64,000 bases of DNA from contig CAMCHO010000001.1 in assembly GCA_945874455.1 (NCBI GenBank), positions 28,918-92,917 of the forward strand, given 5' to 3'. The stretch is from Opitutus sp. GAS368. Lineage in GTDB: Bacteria; Verrucomicrobiota; Verrucomicrobiia; Opitutales; Opitutaceae. Both the position numbers and the translations under genes were made by a program. Below are positions 47,951 to 58,938 of the stretch, one piece after another (within the stretch, counting starts at the first letter, position 1; each line of letters opens with the position of its first letter). Under the pieces are notes generated by a model. It was not told the origin of the DNA, searched no databases, and saw only the letters and a program-made list of their open reading frames with translations.

Positions 47951-50900
47951 ATGAACCTCGCACCCTACCTGTTCTCCTCCGCCGCTGCCTGCCTCGCTCT
48001 TTTCCTCGCTGCGCCCCTCTGCTCCATCGCCGCCGATCCCACCGCGCGCTCGACGACGCAATCCTTAGGCGCGATCTCCGGCCGCGTCCAAAACGTCGCC
48101 ACCGGCCAATATCTCAACAACGCCCGCGTCACCGTAAAAGGCACCGAACTCGTCGCCTTCACCGACCAAACCGGCAGCTATCGCCTCACCGGGGTGCCCA
48201 GTGGACCGACCGTGCTCGAAGTGTTCTTCACCGGCCTCGACCCACTCCAGCTTCCCGTGAACATCCGTGCCGGCGACGTCGTTGATCAAGACATCAGCCT
48301 GACCAACAGCGCGCGCTACGGCACCGACGCCTCAGGTACCGTGAAACTCGATTCTTTCGTCGTGGCAACCGCGCGCGAGACGGACAGCGCCGCCATCGCC
48401 ATCAACGAGCAGCGCTTTGCCCCCAATATCAAAAACATCGTGTCGGCCGATGCGCTCGGTGACGTCATGGACGGCAACGTGGGCGAGTTCCTCAAATTCA
48501 TGCCCGGCATCACCGCCGAGTATGACCGTGAGTCCGGCGGCTCCGTCGCTTCAGTCTCTGTGCGCGGTTTCCCGACGGCCCAAGCGGTCGTCTCCGGCGA
48601 CGGTCTCCAAATGGCCAATACCGGCAATCCGCAGGGCTCGTCGCGCGTGTTTCAGTTCACGCAGGTTTCCATCAATAACATTTCGCGCCTCGAAGTGACC
48701 AAGGTCCCGACACCCTCCACTCCCGCCGACTCCATGGCCGGCTCGATCGACATGGTGAGCAAGAGCGCCTTCGAACGCAAAAACGCCCAGCTCCGCTACA
48801 GCGTCGGCCTTTCGGGAAATCACCGCACCGCGAGTTTCCGTAAAGTCCCCCACACGACCGACGAGCGCGTCTACAAAGTTCTCCCGAGCTTCACCTTCGA
48901 CTACACTCTGCCCGTTTCGAAAACCTTCGGCCTCGTCGTCACTGGCCAGAGCCAGAATCGCTTCATCGAAATGGAGTGGGTCCCGCGCGGTTTCAGCGCC
49001 ACCGCCAACGGTGTAACCGGCGCCTCGATCAGCCGGCCTTACTTGCAATCCTTCCAGCTCAACAGCGTGCCGCGCGCCAATACCCGCATCGCCCTCGGCC
49101 TCAAAGCCGATTGGCGCGCCACGCCCAACGGCGTGCTCTCGCTCAACGTCGAGCGCAGCCGCTTCGTCTCCGACCGCTCCAACGCCTCGATCTCCCTCAC
49201 GACCGGCACCAACGGCGTGCCCACTCCCGCCACCGGCGTGCCGCTCACCTTCGGCGACGACTTCACCTCCGGTGCCACCGGCCGCGGCGCCATCACCATC
49301 GGCAACGGCGGCGCCGGCGTCCGCCAACAACTCGACACCGAAGCCGTCGGCCTGCGCTACCGCTTTGACAACGGTGATTGGCGCATCGTCGCCGCCCTCG
49401 GCCAATCGAGTTCTTCCGGCGGTTATCAAGACACGATCCACGGCCGCTTCCGTGCCCTCGTCATCGTCAACCGCATCCCCGTCCGTGTGGGTTTCGCGAA
49501 GATCGACGACGTCCGCCCGCAGGCCATCCAAGTCTTCGACAACACCGAACGCCCCTTCGATCTCACCAATCTCGACAACTACCAGCTCAACTCCGCCACT
49601 TCCAGCCCGCGCGTCATCCGCGACGGTCTCACCAACGGCAAACTGGATGTGCGCAAAACCCTGCCGTCGCTTTCGTTTCCCGCGGCGATCCAAGTCGGCG
49701 GACTCCGCCGTGTGCAGATCCGCGATGTCCGCCGCGAGAGCATCAACTGGAACTACAACGGCCCCGACGGAAATCCCGCGACCCCCGATTCGCCCGCGCT
49801 CTTCCGCAACACCGTCTACGTTAATCAGAGCGAAAACTTCGGTTTCCGAAACATGCCCTTCGTCTCCACGGCCAATGCCCTTCGCGCATTTCAAGGCAAC
49901 CCGACCCTCTTCACCAAAACGCCCGCTCAAGTCACAGCCGAGGAACTTTTCCGTCTGAATAATTCCGAGTGGCTGCAAGAGGCGGTGACCGCCGGCTACG
50001 TCCAAGGCGAATTCGGGCTCTTCCACAATCGCCTCAAAGTCCTCACCGGCGTCCGCTACGAAAAAACCGACGCCGACGGCCAGGGGATCCGCAATGAGCC
50101 CAACGCCGTCTGGGCGCGCAATGCCGACGGCACGTTCGCGCGCACCGCCACCGGTGCCCGCATCCGCCGCACCGAAGCCGGCGTCGTCGGCTCGTTGCAG
50201 GAGCTCACCGCCACCCGTCAAGAGCGCGGTACCAAAGCCTCGCGCACCTACGATGGCAGTTACCCGAGCGTACACTTCACTTATCAGATCAAAGAAAATT
50301 TCCTCGCCCGCGCCGCCTACGCCAAGACTTACGGCCGCCCCGATTTCTCCGCCATCGTTCCGAACACCACCGTCGACGAAACCGACTTCGGCAACGCCAC
50401 ACCCGACCCCTCGCAAATCCCCGGCCGCATCACCACACGCAACACCGGCCTGCGTCCGTGGACCGGTGACAACTACGATCTCTCCCTCGAATACTACACG
50501 CCGCAGGGCGGCATTTTCAGCGCCGGAGTTTTCCGCAAAGAGATCCGCGACTTCTTCGGCGACGCCGTGAAAGCCGCCACCGCCGCCGACCTCGAACTCC
50601 TCGAACTCGACCCGCGCTACGTCGGCTGGCAAATCACGACCGCCTACAACGTGCCCGGCACTGCCCGCGTCGACGGCGTGGAATTCAACGCCCGCCACTC
50701 GCTCCGCGCCCTCGGCTCGTGGGGCCGCTCCTTCAGCGCCTTCGCCAACGGCACCAAGCTCAAGCTGCAGGGCGGCCGCGACGCCGACTTCGGCGGCTTC
50801 ATTCCCGAGAGCGCCAACTGGGGCCTCGATTTCACCCGCAAGCCTTTCAGCGTAATGTTCAAGTGGAACTACCGCGGCCAGCAACGCGGCGGCAGCGTCC

Positions 50901-51130
50901 TCGCCCTCGGTCCGGACGCCTACGAATACTCCAAATCGCGCACCCGCCTCGATATCAACGTCGACTACCAACTGCGCAAAGATCTCTTCCTCTACGCGAG
51001 CGCGCAAAACGTCTTCGATATCCCGGAAACGCTCCTGCGTTTCGGTTCCCAAACCCCCGGCTACGCCCGCGTCTCGCAAGTCCTAACGACCGGCGTCCAG
51101 CTCACCCTCGGGATCAAGGGGACGTTCTAA
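47951..51130 (+). CDS. TonB-dependent receptor with N-terminal carboxypeptidase-regulatory-like domain (paralog 1)
   Basis: 'GAISGRVQNVATGQYLNNARVTVKGTELVAFTDQTGSYRLTGVPSG'; plug 'VGEFLKFMPGITAEYDRESGGSVASVSVRGF'; C-terminal 'QLTLGIKGTF'. Confidence 0.94.
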   Translation: MNLAPYLFSSAAACLALFLAAPLCSIAADPTARSTTQSLGAISGRVQNVATGQYLNNARVTVKGTELVAFTDQTGSYRLTGVPSGPTVLEVFFTGLDPLQLPVNIRAGDVVDQDISLTNSARYGTDASGTVKLDSFVVATARETDSAAIAINEQRFAPNIKNIVSADALGDVMDGNVGEFLKFMPGITAEYDRESGGSVASVSVRGFPTAQAVVSGDGLQMANTGNPQGSSRVFQFTQVSINNISRLEVTKVPTPSTPADSMAGSIDMVSKSAFERKNAQLRYSVGLSGNHRTASFRKVPHTTDERVYKVLPSFTFDYTLPVSKTFGLVVTGQSQNRFIEMEWVPRGFSATANGVTGASISRPYLQSFQLNSVPRANTRIALGLKADWRATPNGVLSLNVERSRFVSDRSNASISLTTGTNGVPTPATGVPLTFGDDFTSGATGRGAITIGNGGAGVRQQLDTEAVGLRYRFDNGDWRIVAALGQSSSSGGYQDTIHGRFRALVIVNRIPVRVGFAKIDDVRPQAIQVFDNTERPFDLTNLDNYQLNSATSSPRVIRDGLTNGKLDVRKTLPSLSFPAAIQVGGLRRVQIRDVRRESINWNYNGPDGNPATPDSPALFRNTVYVNQSENFGFRNMPFVSTANALRAFQGNPTLFTKTPAQVTAEELFRLNNSEWLQEAVTAGYVQGEFGLFHNRLKVLTGVRYEKTDADGQGIRNEPNAVWARNADGTFARTATGARIRRTEAGVVGSLQELTATRQERGTKASRTYDGSYPSVHFTYQIKENFLARAAYAKTYGRPDFSAIVPNTTVDETDFGNATPDPSQIPGRITTRNTGLRPWTGDNYDLSLEYYTPQGGIFSAGVFRKEIRDFFGDAVKAATAADLELLELDPRYVGWQITTAYNVPGTARVDGVEFNARHSLRALGSWGRSFSAFANGTKLKLQGGRDADFGGFIPESANWGLDFTRKPFSVMFKWNYRGQQRGGSVLALGPDAYEYSKSRTRLDINVDYQLRKDLFLYASAQNVFDIPETLLRFGSQTPGYARVSQVLTTGVQLTLGIKGTF

Positions 51131-51135
51131 TACCC

Positions 51136-51220
51136 ACGTCATTTGAGCTTTTGAATGCGGGTAGCGGCGAGCGTGAGCGCGGGGTGTTTCGACGATCGTC
51201 CCCCCTATCACGAGGCGTCG
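51136..51220 (+). repeat. Dispersed intergenic repeat, copy B
   Basis: Approx. 80% by eye to 445-532 (copy A), same orientation. Confidence 0.72.
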
Positions 51221-51455
51221 CTATAAGTTTTCCTCGGCACTCACCCTCGCCCCAGCGGCGAGGGACCGCATGGCTTGCCGACCAGCCGCAGCGCGACAAA
51301 ACGTAGTCCGCTTTCCCCTACGGCGCGATAAACTCCCGCCCCCCCCTTGGCTCGGACTTGTTTGCGTAGCGATCATCTTGCCGGCGCGCACGCACTCGCG
51401 ATTCACCTCCGCACCGCCGTCGTTTCCGAGTTCGAGGAGCGTGTTCAGAACAGGG

Positions 51456-51583
51456 CGTCGAAAAACGTGCAGCGAATCGGAGGAAAGGGAGGAGCCCGCT
51501 TGCGGGCGATTCAGCGCGACCGAAGTCTCCACCAGCACCCCCTCGCCCTCCAGCGAGCTCCTGCTTCAGCCCGTTTTTCGACG
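51456..51583. repeat. Second nested REP-pair palindromic element
   Basis: Outer perfect 12-bp IR CGTCGAAAAACG (51456-51467)/CGTTTTTCGACG (51572-51583); inner REP-like arms AGGAGCCCGCTTGCGGGCGA (51490-51509)/TCGCCCTCCAGCGAGCTCCT (51543-51562). Confidence 0.8.
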
Positions 51584-51835
51584 TCCCCGCACACGTGAGC
51601 GTCATCCCGCGGCCCATCCCGTCGCTGACAAGCAGGATTCTCCTTCGCATGGGCACTGCACATTCCCGTGCGGCCGCGCGGATCGTTGCGCGCGGCAACC
51701 GGATGATGGGTGCTCCGCCCCCGCACGAGGACCGACCCTCAGCGTCGCTCGCCAAAAGCTTGCCAACCCCACAACCGCCCCGCCACACCCTCACCGTCAG
51801 CGCCCCACCCCCGCGTCCACGTCAACGGATCCATT

Positions 51836-54800
51836 ATGCTTTGTCACCCCTTCCGCCCTCGCCTCTCGCCCGCCCTCGCCGCCGTCCTCGTTTTCGCCTG
51901 CGCTTGTTCGCTGACTGGCGACGGGGTCGTCTCTTCGGCCCGCGCCCAAGCCGTCGCCACCGGCACGATCGAGGGCCGCGTCTCCAACCCCTCGACGGGC
52001 GACACCCTCGAAAAAGCCCGTCTCACGATTGAGGGCACCTCTTTCGAAACCTTCACCGATGCCGACGGGCGCTACCGTTTCACCTCGGTCCCGGCGGGCG
52101 CGGTCCGGATTCGCGCCTCCTTCACCGGCCTCACCGCACACACCGCCACGGTCATCGTTACCACGGGCCAGACTTCGTTGCTTGATGTGGCCCTCACCGC
52201 GGGCACTTCGCGGGCCAATGCCGACGGCGGCCCCGTAAAACTCGACCATTTCGTCGTCGCCACCTCGCGGGAAATGGAAGGCGCCGCCCTCGCAATCAAC
52301 GAACAGCGCTTTGCCTCCAACATCCTCAACGTCGTTTCCACCGACGAATTCGGCGCCACCGCCGAGGGCAACGTGGGCCAGTTTCTCAAACATCTTCCCG
52401 GGATGACCATCGACTACGCCGGCGGTGATGCGCGCAGCATCTCCATGAACGGCGTGCCGGGAAACAACGTGCCGATCACCGTCGGCGGTTTCGATCTCGC
52501 GAGCGGCGCCTCCGGCGGCACCGTGCGCACGATTGAACTCGAGCTCGTCTCGATCAACAATATCTCGCGTATCGAGGTTTCTTATTCGCCCACACCCGAA
52601 TCGCCCGGCTCCGCCCTCGCCGGCTCCGTCAACATGGTGCCGCGCGGCGCTTTCGAACGCGTGCGACCGGTCCTCAGCGTGAGCGCGTTCGCCATGTTCC
52701 GCGACAACGAGCGCACGCTCGCCAAGACTCCGGGCCTCTTCCGCGAACCCACCCGCAAAACCCAGCCGGGGTTCGATTTTTCGTGGGTCGTCCCTGTCAA
52801 CCGGCGTTTCGGTTTCACGCTTTCCGGTAACACCTCCACGCAGTACGCCCCCAACGATATGATGTCCACCGTCTGGCGCGGTACCAGCGCGGCCACCAAC
52901 GGCGCCGCCTTCCCCGACACCCCGATCGGCCAGCCCTACCTCACCGACTACGCAGTGCTCGACGGCATGAAGACCACCACGCGCTCCTCCATCGGCACGA
53001 CGCTCGACTACAAGCTCACCGAGCGCGATCGCCTGTCACTTTCTTTTCAATACGCCTACCTCGACGCACCGTTCAACAATCGCACGCTCACCTTCCTCGT
53101 CAGTAACACGTCCTTGGGTCAGTTCTCGACCAAGTACACGCGCAGCAACGCCACCGGTGGTGCGCTCCAGCTCGTGAGTCAGGCGCGCAAAAAATCCGGC
53201 ACGAGTTACATGCCGACTTTCGTGTGGCGCCACGATGGTGCGGTTTGGAAAGTGGAAGCCGGCACCGGGCACTCCTACGCGAGCAACCACTACGTCGACA
53301 TCGGCAAGGGCCTGTTCCAAAGCTCTACCGCCCGTCGGAATAACGTCACCGTGACCTTCGATAACATTTCCTACCTGCGGCCCGAGACTATCACCGTCAC
53401 GGAACCCCGCACGGGCCAGCCCGTCGATCCGTTCAATATCGACAGCTACGTGCTCACGGCAGCGACCTCCGTCCCCAATCACGCCTTCGACGTGCGGCGC
53501 AGCGCCTACGCCAACGCCCGTCGCGATCTCAACCTCTTCAACGTCCCCGTCGTCGTCAAAGGCGGCCTCGACGTGAAGCAAAACCTGCGCGATATCCGCG
53601 GCGCCAACACCACCTACAATTACGTCGGCGCGGATCGCCGCGCCACCCTCACGCCCACGGATCCCCTCGGCAGCGATGATGGTGCGCGCGCCGCCTTCGA
53701 TACCTACACCGCCGGTCGCGGTTCGCCGTTCGGATTCCCCGGCGTCCAATGGGTGAGCAACGAGCGCTACTGGGATATCTACCAGCAGCATCCCGAATAC
53801 TTCACCGTCAACGAGGCCACGGCACACACGGGGGCCGTCAATCTCTCGAAACACATCGAGGAGGTGATCTCATCCGCCTACGTTCGCACCGACGCCGCCT
53901 TTTTCCAGCGGCGGCTGAAAGGGGTGGTCGGCCTCCGCGCCGAGCAGACCAACGTGCAGGGCGAGGGCCCGCTCACGGACCCCACACGTAATTTCCAGCG
54001 CGACGCCGCCGGGAACGTCATTCTCCTCCCCGGCACGCGCACCGGCGCGCCGATCACGACCGACCCCGTGCGCCTCGCCCAGCTCACCCGAGTCGATCGT
54101 GGCCTGCACGCCCAGAAGGAATACCTCCGGTTCTTTCCGAGCCTCAATGTGAGTTTCAACGTCCGCGAAAACCTGATCGCCCGAGCAGGCTACTACCACT
54201 CAATCGGCCGTCCTGATTTCGCCGAATACTCCAGCGGCCTCACCCTGCCAGACACCGAAAACCTGCCGAGTGGAAACAACCGAATCACCGTCAACAACGT
54301 CGGCCTCAAGGCCTGGAGCGCGAAGTCCACCAAGGTGAGGCTCGAGTATTATTTTGAGCGGGTCGGCCAGATTTCGATCGGTGCCTTCCAACGCGATTTC
54401 GAAAATTTCTTCGGCAGCACCGTGTTCAACGCCACACCCGCGTTCCTCGCGCTCTACGGCTTGGACCCAACGACCTACGATCCCTACGACGTCGTCACGA
54501 AACACAATCTCCAGAGCACCGTGCGCATGACCGGCCTGGAATTCGACTACAAGCAGGCGCTCACGTTTCTGCCCCCGTGGGCGCGTGGCGTGCAGGTGTT
54601 CGCCAACGCCAGTGCGCTCCGCGCCACGGGTGAAGGCGCCAGCAACTTCGCCGGTTATGTTCCGCGCACCGCGAGTTGGGGTGTGAGCCTCACCCGGCCG
54701 AAATACAATGTGCGCATGAATTGGAACTACCGCGGCCGCCAGCGGCGCGGCATCGTCGCCACCGGCCGCAGCATTGAGCCCGACACCTACAACTGGGGCT

Positions 54801-54997
54801 CCAAGGCTCTCTACATCGACCTCACCGCCGAATATTATTTTTGGAAACAGGTCGGCCTATTCGCCAACCTCCGCAACCTCGGCACCGCCCCGCAGGACGC
54901 GGAAGTCGCCGGCCCCAGCACCCCTCCTCATGCTCAATTCCGATCCCGGCAGGACAATGCTTCCCTGTGGACGATGGGGCTCAAGGGAACTTTTTAA
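51836..54997 (+). CDS. TonB-dependent receptor with N-terminal carboxypeptidase-regulatory-like domain (paralog 2)
   Basis: ATG 51836; 'GTIEGRVSNPSTGDTLEKARLTIEGTSFETFTDADGRYRFTSVPAG'; 'VGQFLKHLPGMTIDYAGGDARSISMNGVPGNNVPITVGGF'; C-terminal 'LWTMGLKGTF'. Confidence 0.94.
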   Translation: MLCHPFRPRLSPALAAVLVFACACSLTGDGVVSSARAQAVATGTIEGRVSNPSTGDTLEKARLTIEGTSFETFTDADGRYRFTSVPAGAVRIRASFTGLTAHTATVIVTTGQTSLLDVALTAGTSRANADGGPVKLDHFVVATSREMEGAALAINEQRFASNILNVVSTDEFGATAEGNVGQFLKHLPGMTIDYAGGDARSISMNGVPGNNVPITVGGFDLASGASGGTVRTIELELVSINNISRIEVSYSPTPESPGSALAGSVNMVPRGAFERVRPVLSVSAFAMFRDNERTLAKTPGLFREPTRKTQPGFDFSWVVPVNRRFGFTLSGNTSTQYAPNDMMSTVWRGTSAATNGAAFPDTPIGQPYLTDYAVLDGMKTTTRSSIGTTLDYKLTERDRLSLSFQYAYLDAPFNNRTLTFLVSNTSLGQFSTKYTRSNATGGALQLVSQARKKSGTSYMPTFVWRHDGAVWKVEAGTGHSYASNHYVDIGKGLFQSSTARRNNVTVTFDNISYLRPETITVTEPRTGQPVDPFNIDSYVLTAATSVPNHAFDVRRSAYANARRDLNLFNVPVVVKGGLDVKQNLRDIRGANTTYNYVGADRRATLTPTDPLGSDDGARAAFDTYTAGRGSPFGFPGVQWVSNERYWDIYQQHPEYFTVNEATAHTGAVNLSKHIEEVISSAYVRTDAAFFQRRLKGVVGLRAEQTNVQGEGPLTDPTRNFQRDAAGNVILLPGTRTGAPITTDPVRLAQLTRVDRGLHAQKEYLRFFPSLNVSFNVRENLIARAGYYHSIGRPDFAEYSSGLTLPDTENLPSGNNRITVNNVGLKAWSAKSTKVRLEYYFERVGQISIGAFQRDFENFFGSTVFNATPAFLALYGLDPTTYDPYDVVTKHNLQSTVRMTGLEFDYKQALTFLPPWARGVQVFANASALRATGEGASNFAGYVPRTASWGVSLTRPKYNVRMNWNYRGRQRRGIVATGRSIEPDTYNWGSKALYIDLTAEYYFWKQVGLFANLRNLGTAPQDAEVAGPSTPPHAQFRSRQDNASLWTMGLKGTF

Positions 54998-55135
54998 ATC
55001 GGGTTTGCCTTCGGCGCACGGCCCAAGGCTCCCGTTCACTCACGCTGAGGCCGGCTAAGTTAGCGAGACCGCGCCCTGCGCTCACCCAGCGTTTGCGTTA
55101 CCGCGAAAAAAAGTTTCGTCTCAATCCTCCACCCG

Positions 55136-57571
55136 ATGAGTCGGCCCTCGCCACTATCTTTAAGAACCGTCGCCGCGCTCGTCACGTTGGCCACCGCTGC
55201 CGCCGTCGTCTCCTGCACGGTCGCACCGACCGTGACCATTGCCACGGGCAAACAGATCTACGGACAAAAATGCGCCGACTGTCATGGCGCACGCGGCGAG
55301 GGCGTGGACAACAAATACAAGGAGGCGCTCGTCGGCGACTGGTCGCTGCCCCGCCTCGCCCGTTACATCGAGAAAAACATGCCCGACGATCATCCGGGCA
55401 CGCTCGCGCCCCGTGAGTCCGAGGCCGTCGCCGCCTACGTTTTCGAGTCCTTTTACTCACCCGCCGCGCAAGCCCGATTGCACCCGGCGCGCATCGAGCT
55501 CGCCCATCTCACAAACGCCCAATACGCCGCGACGATCGCTGATCTTATCCGCGCGGTCGGCCCGCCCACCGCCGCGGAGCCCGTGTCCTCCGACGCACCG
55601 CCCGGCCTCACCGCTGCATATTTTTCGGTCGCTCAACGCGGTCGTTTCGACGCCGCGAAAATCGCGCACCGCGGCACCGACGCCGGCGTCGATTTCGTCT
55701 TCCCCGAAAACGGCGAACTCCGCGCGCGCCTCACGCTCCCGCCCCTCGACCGTCCCGCCACGCCCAACTCGCGAGAGCCCGCCGGTTTCTCCGCACAGTG
55801 GCGCGGCACCGTCATCGCCGAAGAGACCGGTGATCACGAGTTCGTCATCCGCACACCCAACAGCATCCGCGTCTGGATCAACGCCGAACCCGATTTGCGC
55901 TCAGGCGTCGAGCCCACGATCGACGTCAACGTCTCCACGCCAAAGAACCCCGACCACCGCGTCACACTCCGCCTCCTCGGCGGCCGCGCCTACCCCATCG
56001 CGATCGACTGGTGGGCCTTGCCCGAAAAAACCGGTTCGCCCGCTGTACCCGCTATCTCGCTCCGCTGGAAACCGCCGCACGGCAGCGAGCGCCCGATCCC
56101 CGCGCGCAATCTTTCGCCTCGGACAGCCTCACCCACTTTTGTCGCCGCCACGCGCTTCCCCGCCGACGACAGTAGCCAAGGCTACGAACGCAGCAGTTCC
56201 GTTTCTAAAGCTTGGGACGAAGCGACGACCAACGCCGCCTTCGAAGTCGCGACCCACGTCGTCAAACACCTCGATCGCCTCGCCGGCACGCGCCCCAACG
56301 ATCCGGCGCGCACCCAAAAACTTGCAGCCTTCGCGGAAAAATTCGTCGGCGCCGCGTTTCGCCGCCCGCTCACTCCGGAGGAGACGCAACGTAGTGTGAC
56401 CACGCTCATGCACACGGCGCCCGACGTGGAAACCGGCGTGCGCCGCGTCGTCCTCCTCGCGCTGAAATCGCCACACTTTCTCTACACGGAGGTGCCCGCG
56501 CACGACTCCGAGACCACTCGCACCGCCACCCGCCTCGCCTTTTCCCTCTGGGATTCCGCGCCCGACGCCGAGCTCGCCCGTGCGGCCAAGGAAGGTCGGC
56601 TCCGCAGGCGAGAGGAAGTCTCCGCCCAGGCCGCACGTCTCCTCACCGATCAGCGGGCGCGCGCCAAGGTGCGCGAGTTTTTCCAACACTGGCTCCAACT
56701 CCGCTACCTCGAGGACCTCGGCAAGGACACGAAACTCTTCCCTGATTTCACGCCCGACATCATCGACGACTTGCGTGCGTCACTCGGCGCGTTTGTTGAC
56801 GACGTCGTGTGGAGCGAGCGCTCCGATTTTCGCGAACTGCTGCGCGCCGATTATCTTTTCGCCAACGATCGCCTCGCCACATTCTACGGCCTGCCCTCAC
56901 CGGCCGGCTTGGCGACATCCGCCGAATTCGCACGCGTCACCGCGCCCGCCGGCCAACGTTCCGGCGTGCTCACGCACCCGTATTTGCTCGCCGCACTTTC
57001 CTACAAGGCCACCAGCTCGCCCATCCATCGCGGCGTGTTTCTCACGCGCAGTATCGTTGGCCGCGCCCTGAAACCACCGCCCCAGGCGCAGGCTTTTGAC
57101 GAGACCTCGTTCGACCACGGCCTGACGATGCGGGAGAAAGTTACCAAACTCACGCGCTCCGAAAACTGCCAGGGCTGCCACGCGGTGATTAACCCCCTCG
57201 GCTTCAGCTTGGAACACTTTGACGCCGTCGGCCGCTACCGCACCGACGACGCCGGGCGCCCCATCGACGCTGCGAGCGACTACGGCGACGAGGACCACGG
57301 CACCGTCCGCCTTTCCGGCCCGCGCGACGTCGCGGAATTCGCCATCACGAGCGAGCGAGCAAACCACGCCTTCATCGAGCAGCTCTTCCAGCACCTCGTG
57401 AAGCAATCTCCCCGCGCCTACGGGACCGACACCGTCGCCCAGCTGCGCGATTCTTTCATCGCTTCCGGTTACAATTTGCGGACGCTGATCGCCGACATCG
57501 CCACTCTGGCGGCGCTCCACGGCACCGCGCCCACGACGCTCGCCGCTACCTCAACCCGCCACTCGCCATGA
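55136..57571 (+). CDS. DUF1592-type cytochrome protein with PA14-like insertion
   Basis: '[11 protein letters not shown]' heme motif; '[24 protein letters not shown]...[35 protein letters not shown]' PA14-like; '[26 protein letters not shown]'. Confidence 0.92.
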   Translation: MSRPSPLSLRTVAALVTLATAAAVVSCTVAPTVTIATGKQIYGQKCADCHGARGEGVDNKYKEALVGDWSLPRLARYIEKNMPDDHPGTLAPRESEAVAAYVFESFYSPAAQARLHPARIELAHLTNAQYAATIADLIRAVGPPTAAEPVSSDAPPGLTAAYFSVAQRGRFDAAKIAHRGTDAGVDFVFPENGELRARLTLPPLDRPATPNSREPAGFSAQWRGTVIAEETGDHEFVIRTPNSIRVWINAEPDLRSGVEPTIDVNVSTPKNPDHRVTLRLLGGRAYPIAIDWWALPEKTGSPAVPAISLRWKPPHGSERPIPARNLSPRTASPTFVAATRFPADDSSQGYERSSSVSKAWDEATTNAAFEVATHVVKHLDRLAGTRPNDPARTQKLAAFAEKFVGAAFRRPLTPEETQRSVTTLMHTAPDVETGVRRVVLLALKSPHFLYTEVPAHDSETTRTATRLAFSLWDSAPDAELARAAKEGRLRRREEVSAQAARLLTDQRARAKVREFFQHWLQLRYLEDLGKDTKLFPDFTPDIIDDLRASLGAFVDDVVWSERSDFRELLRADYLFANDRLATFYGLPSPAGLATSAEFARVTAPAGQRSGVLTHPYLLAALSYKATSSPIHRGVFLTRSIVGRALKPPPQAQAFDETSFDHGLTMREKVTKLTRSENCQGCHAVINPLGFSLEHFDAVGRYRTDDAGRPIDAASDYGDEDHGTVRLSGPRDVAEFAITSERANHAFIEQLFQHLVKQSPRAYGTDTVAQLRDSFIASGYNLRTLIADIATLAALHGTAPTTLAATSTRHSP

Positions 57572-58881
57572 CCCCACTCCTCCGCCGCGAATTCCTCCGC
57601 CAAGCCGGCCTTTCCGCCGCCGTGCTGCCGTTCATCTCCGGCCTCCCCAGCCTCGCGCTCGCCGCCCCGGCCCGCCCGCGGCAGCGACTCATCGTCGTCT
57701 TCTCTCCCAATGGCACCATCCCGCCGGCGTTCTGGCCCGACCAAGTCGGCCGCGACTTTCAGTTGAAGGAAATCCTCAGCCCGCTCGCGCCCTACCGCGA
57801 CCGAATGCTGACCCTGCACGGTCTCTCCAACAAAGTCCGCGGCGATGGCGACGGCCACATGCGCGGCATGAGCTGCCTGCTCACCGGCATTGAACTGCTC
57901 CCGGGCAATATCATGGGCGGTTCCGGCGTGCCCGCCGGCTGGGCCAGCGGCATCTCAATCGACCAGGAGATTAAAAATCATTTCCAGAGCCGCGATCTCA
58001 CGCGCACCCGCTTTGGCTCCCTCGAATTCGGCGTCGGCGTGCAGGACCGTGCCGATCCCTGGACGCGCATGTCCTACGCCGGCAGCGGCCAGCCCGTCGC
58101 GCCCATCTCCGATCCGTATCAGATGCACGAAAAACTCTACGGCCAGATGAAGGACCGCGAGAGCCTGCGCAGCGTGCTCGATCCGTTGAAGGCCGATCTC
58201 GCCAAAGTCCGCTCCCTCATCAGCACCGAGGATCGCCGCACGCTCGAACAACACGAAGCCCTCGTCCGCCAGCTCGAACGCGAAATCACCCAAAGCGGCA
58301 GTCAAACCCTCCGCGTGACCGCACCCGACCTCGAACGCGGCGTCGCCGACCAAAATGACAACGTCCCGCGTCTCTCGCGCATGCAGATCGATCTGCTCGT
58401 AAATTCCTTCGTCAACGACATGGCCCGCGTCGCCACTCTCCAATACACCAAGTCGGTCGGCGGCGCGCGCATGAACTGGCTCGACATCACCGACGGTCAC
58501 CACGGCCTCTCGCACGAGCCCGATACCGACGAAGCCGCGCAGAAAAAACTCATCAAGATCAACACCTGGTTCGCCGGCGAAGTGCGTTATCTCGCCGACA
58601 AACTCGCCGCCACGCCCGAGCCCGGGGCCGACGGCTCCATGCTCGATCATACGCTGATCGTCTGGACCAACGAACTCGGCAAAGGCAACAGCCACACGCT
58701 CGACAACATCCCGTTCGTGCTCCTCGGCGGTGGCTTCGGTTTCGAGATGGGCCGCGCGCTGAAGTTCGACAAGGTCCCACACAACCGCCTCCACCTCGCC
58801 CTCGCCCACGGCGCCGGCCATCGCCTCGAGTCGTTCGGGAAAACCGAACTCTGCAGCGGTGGACCACTCCCCCTCACCTGA
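57568..58881 (+). CDS. DUF1552 domain-containing protein
   Basis: '[22 protein letters not shown]'; '[25 protein letters not shown]'; ATGA overlap with upstream stop (57568-57571). Confidence 0.92.
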   Translation: MTPLLRREFLRQAGLSAAVLPFISGLPSLALAAPARPRQRLIVVFSPNGTIPPAFWPDQVGRDFQLKEILSPLAPYRDRMLTLHGLSNKVRGDGDGHMRGMSCLLTGIELLPGNIMGGSGVPAGWASGISIDQEIKNHFQSRDLTRTRFGSLEFGVGVQDRADPWTRMSYAGSGQPVAPISDPYQMHEKLYGQMKDRESLRSVLDPLKADLAKVRSLISTEDRRTLEQHEALVRQLEREITQSGSQTLRVTAPDLERGVADQNDNVPRLSRMQIDLLVNSFVNDMARVATLQYTKSVGGARMNWLDITDGHHGLSHEPDTDEAAQKKLIKINTWFAGEVRYLADKLAATPEPGADGSMLDHTLIVWTNELGKGNSHTLDNIPFVLLGGGFGFEMGRALKFDKVPHNRLHLALAHGAGHRLESFGKTELCSGGPLPLT

Positions 58882-58938
58882 TCGTCAACGGACCGCCGCG
58901 CCCCGTCGCCGCGCCCATCCCCACGCTATCCCCCACCC

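Noticed and set aside
48551-51079. 842-aa minus-strand ORF antisense to TonB receptor
   Set aside because: Long antisense frames are expected in high-GC DNA; composition is Asp/Gly/Val/Ala-rich without motifs, and the + frame is a clear TBDR.
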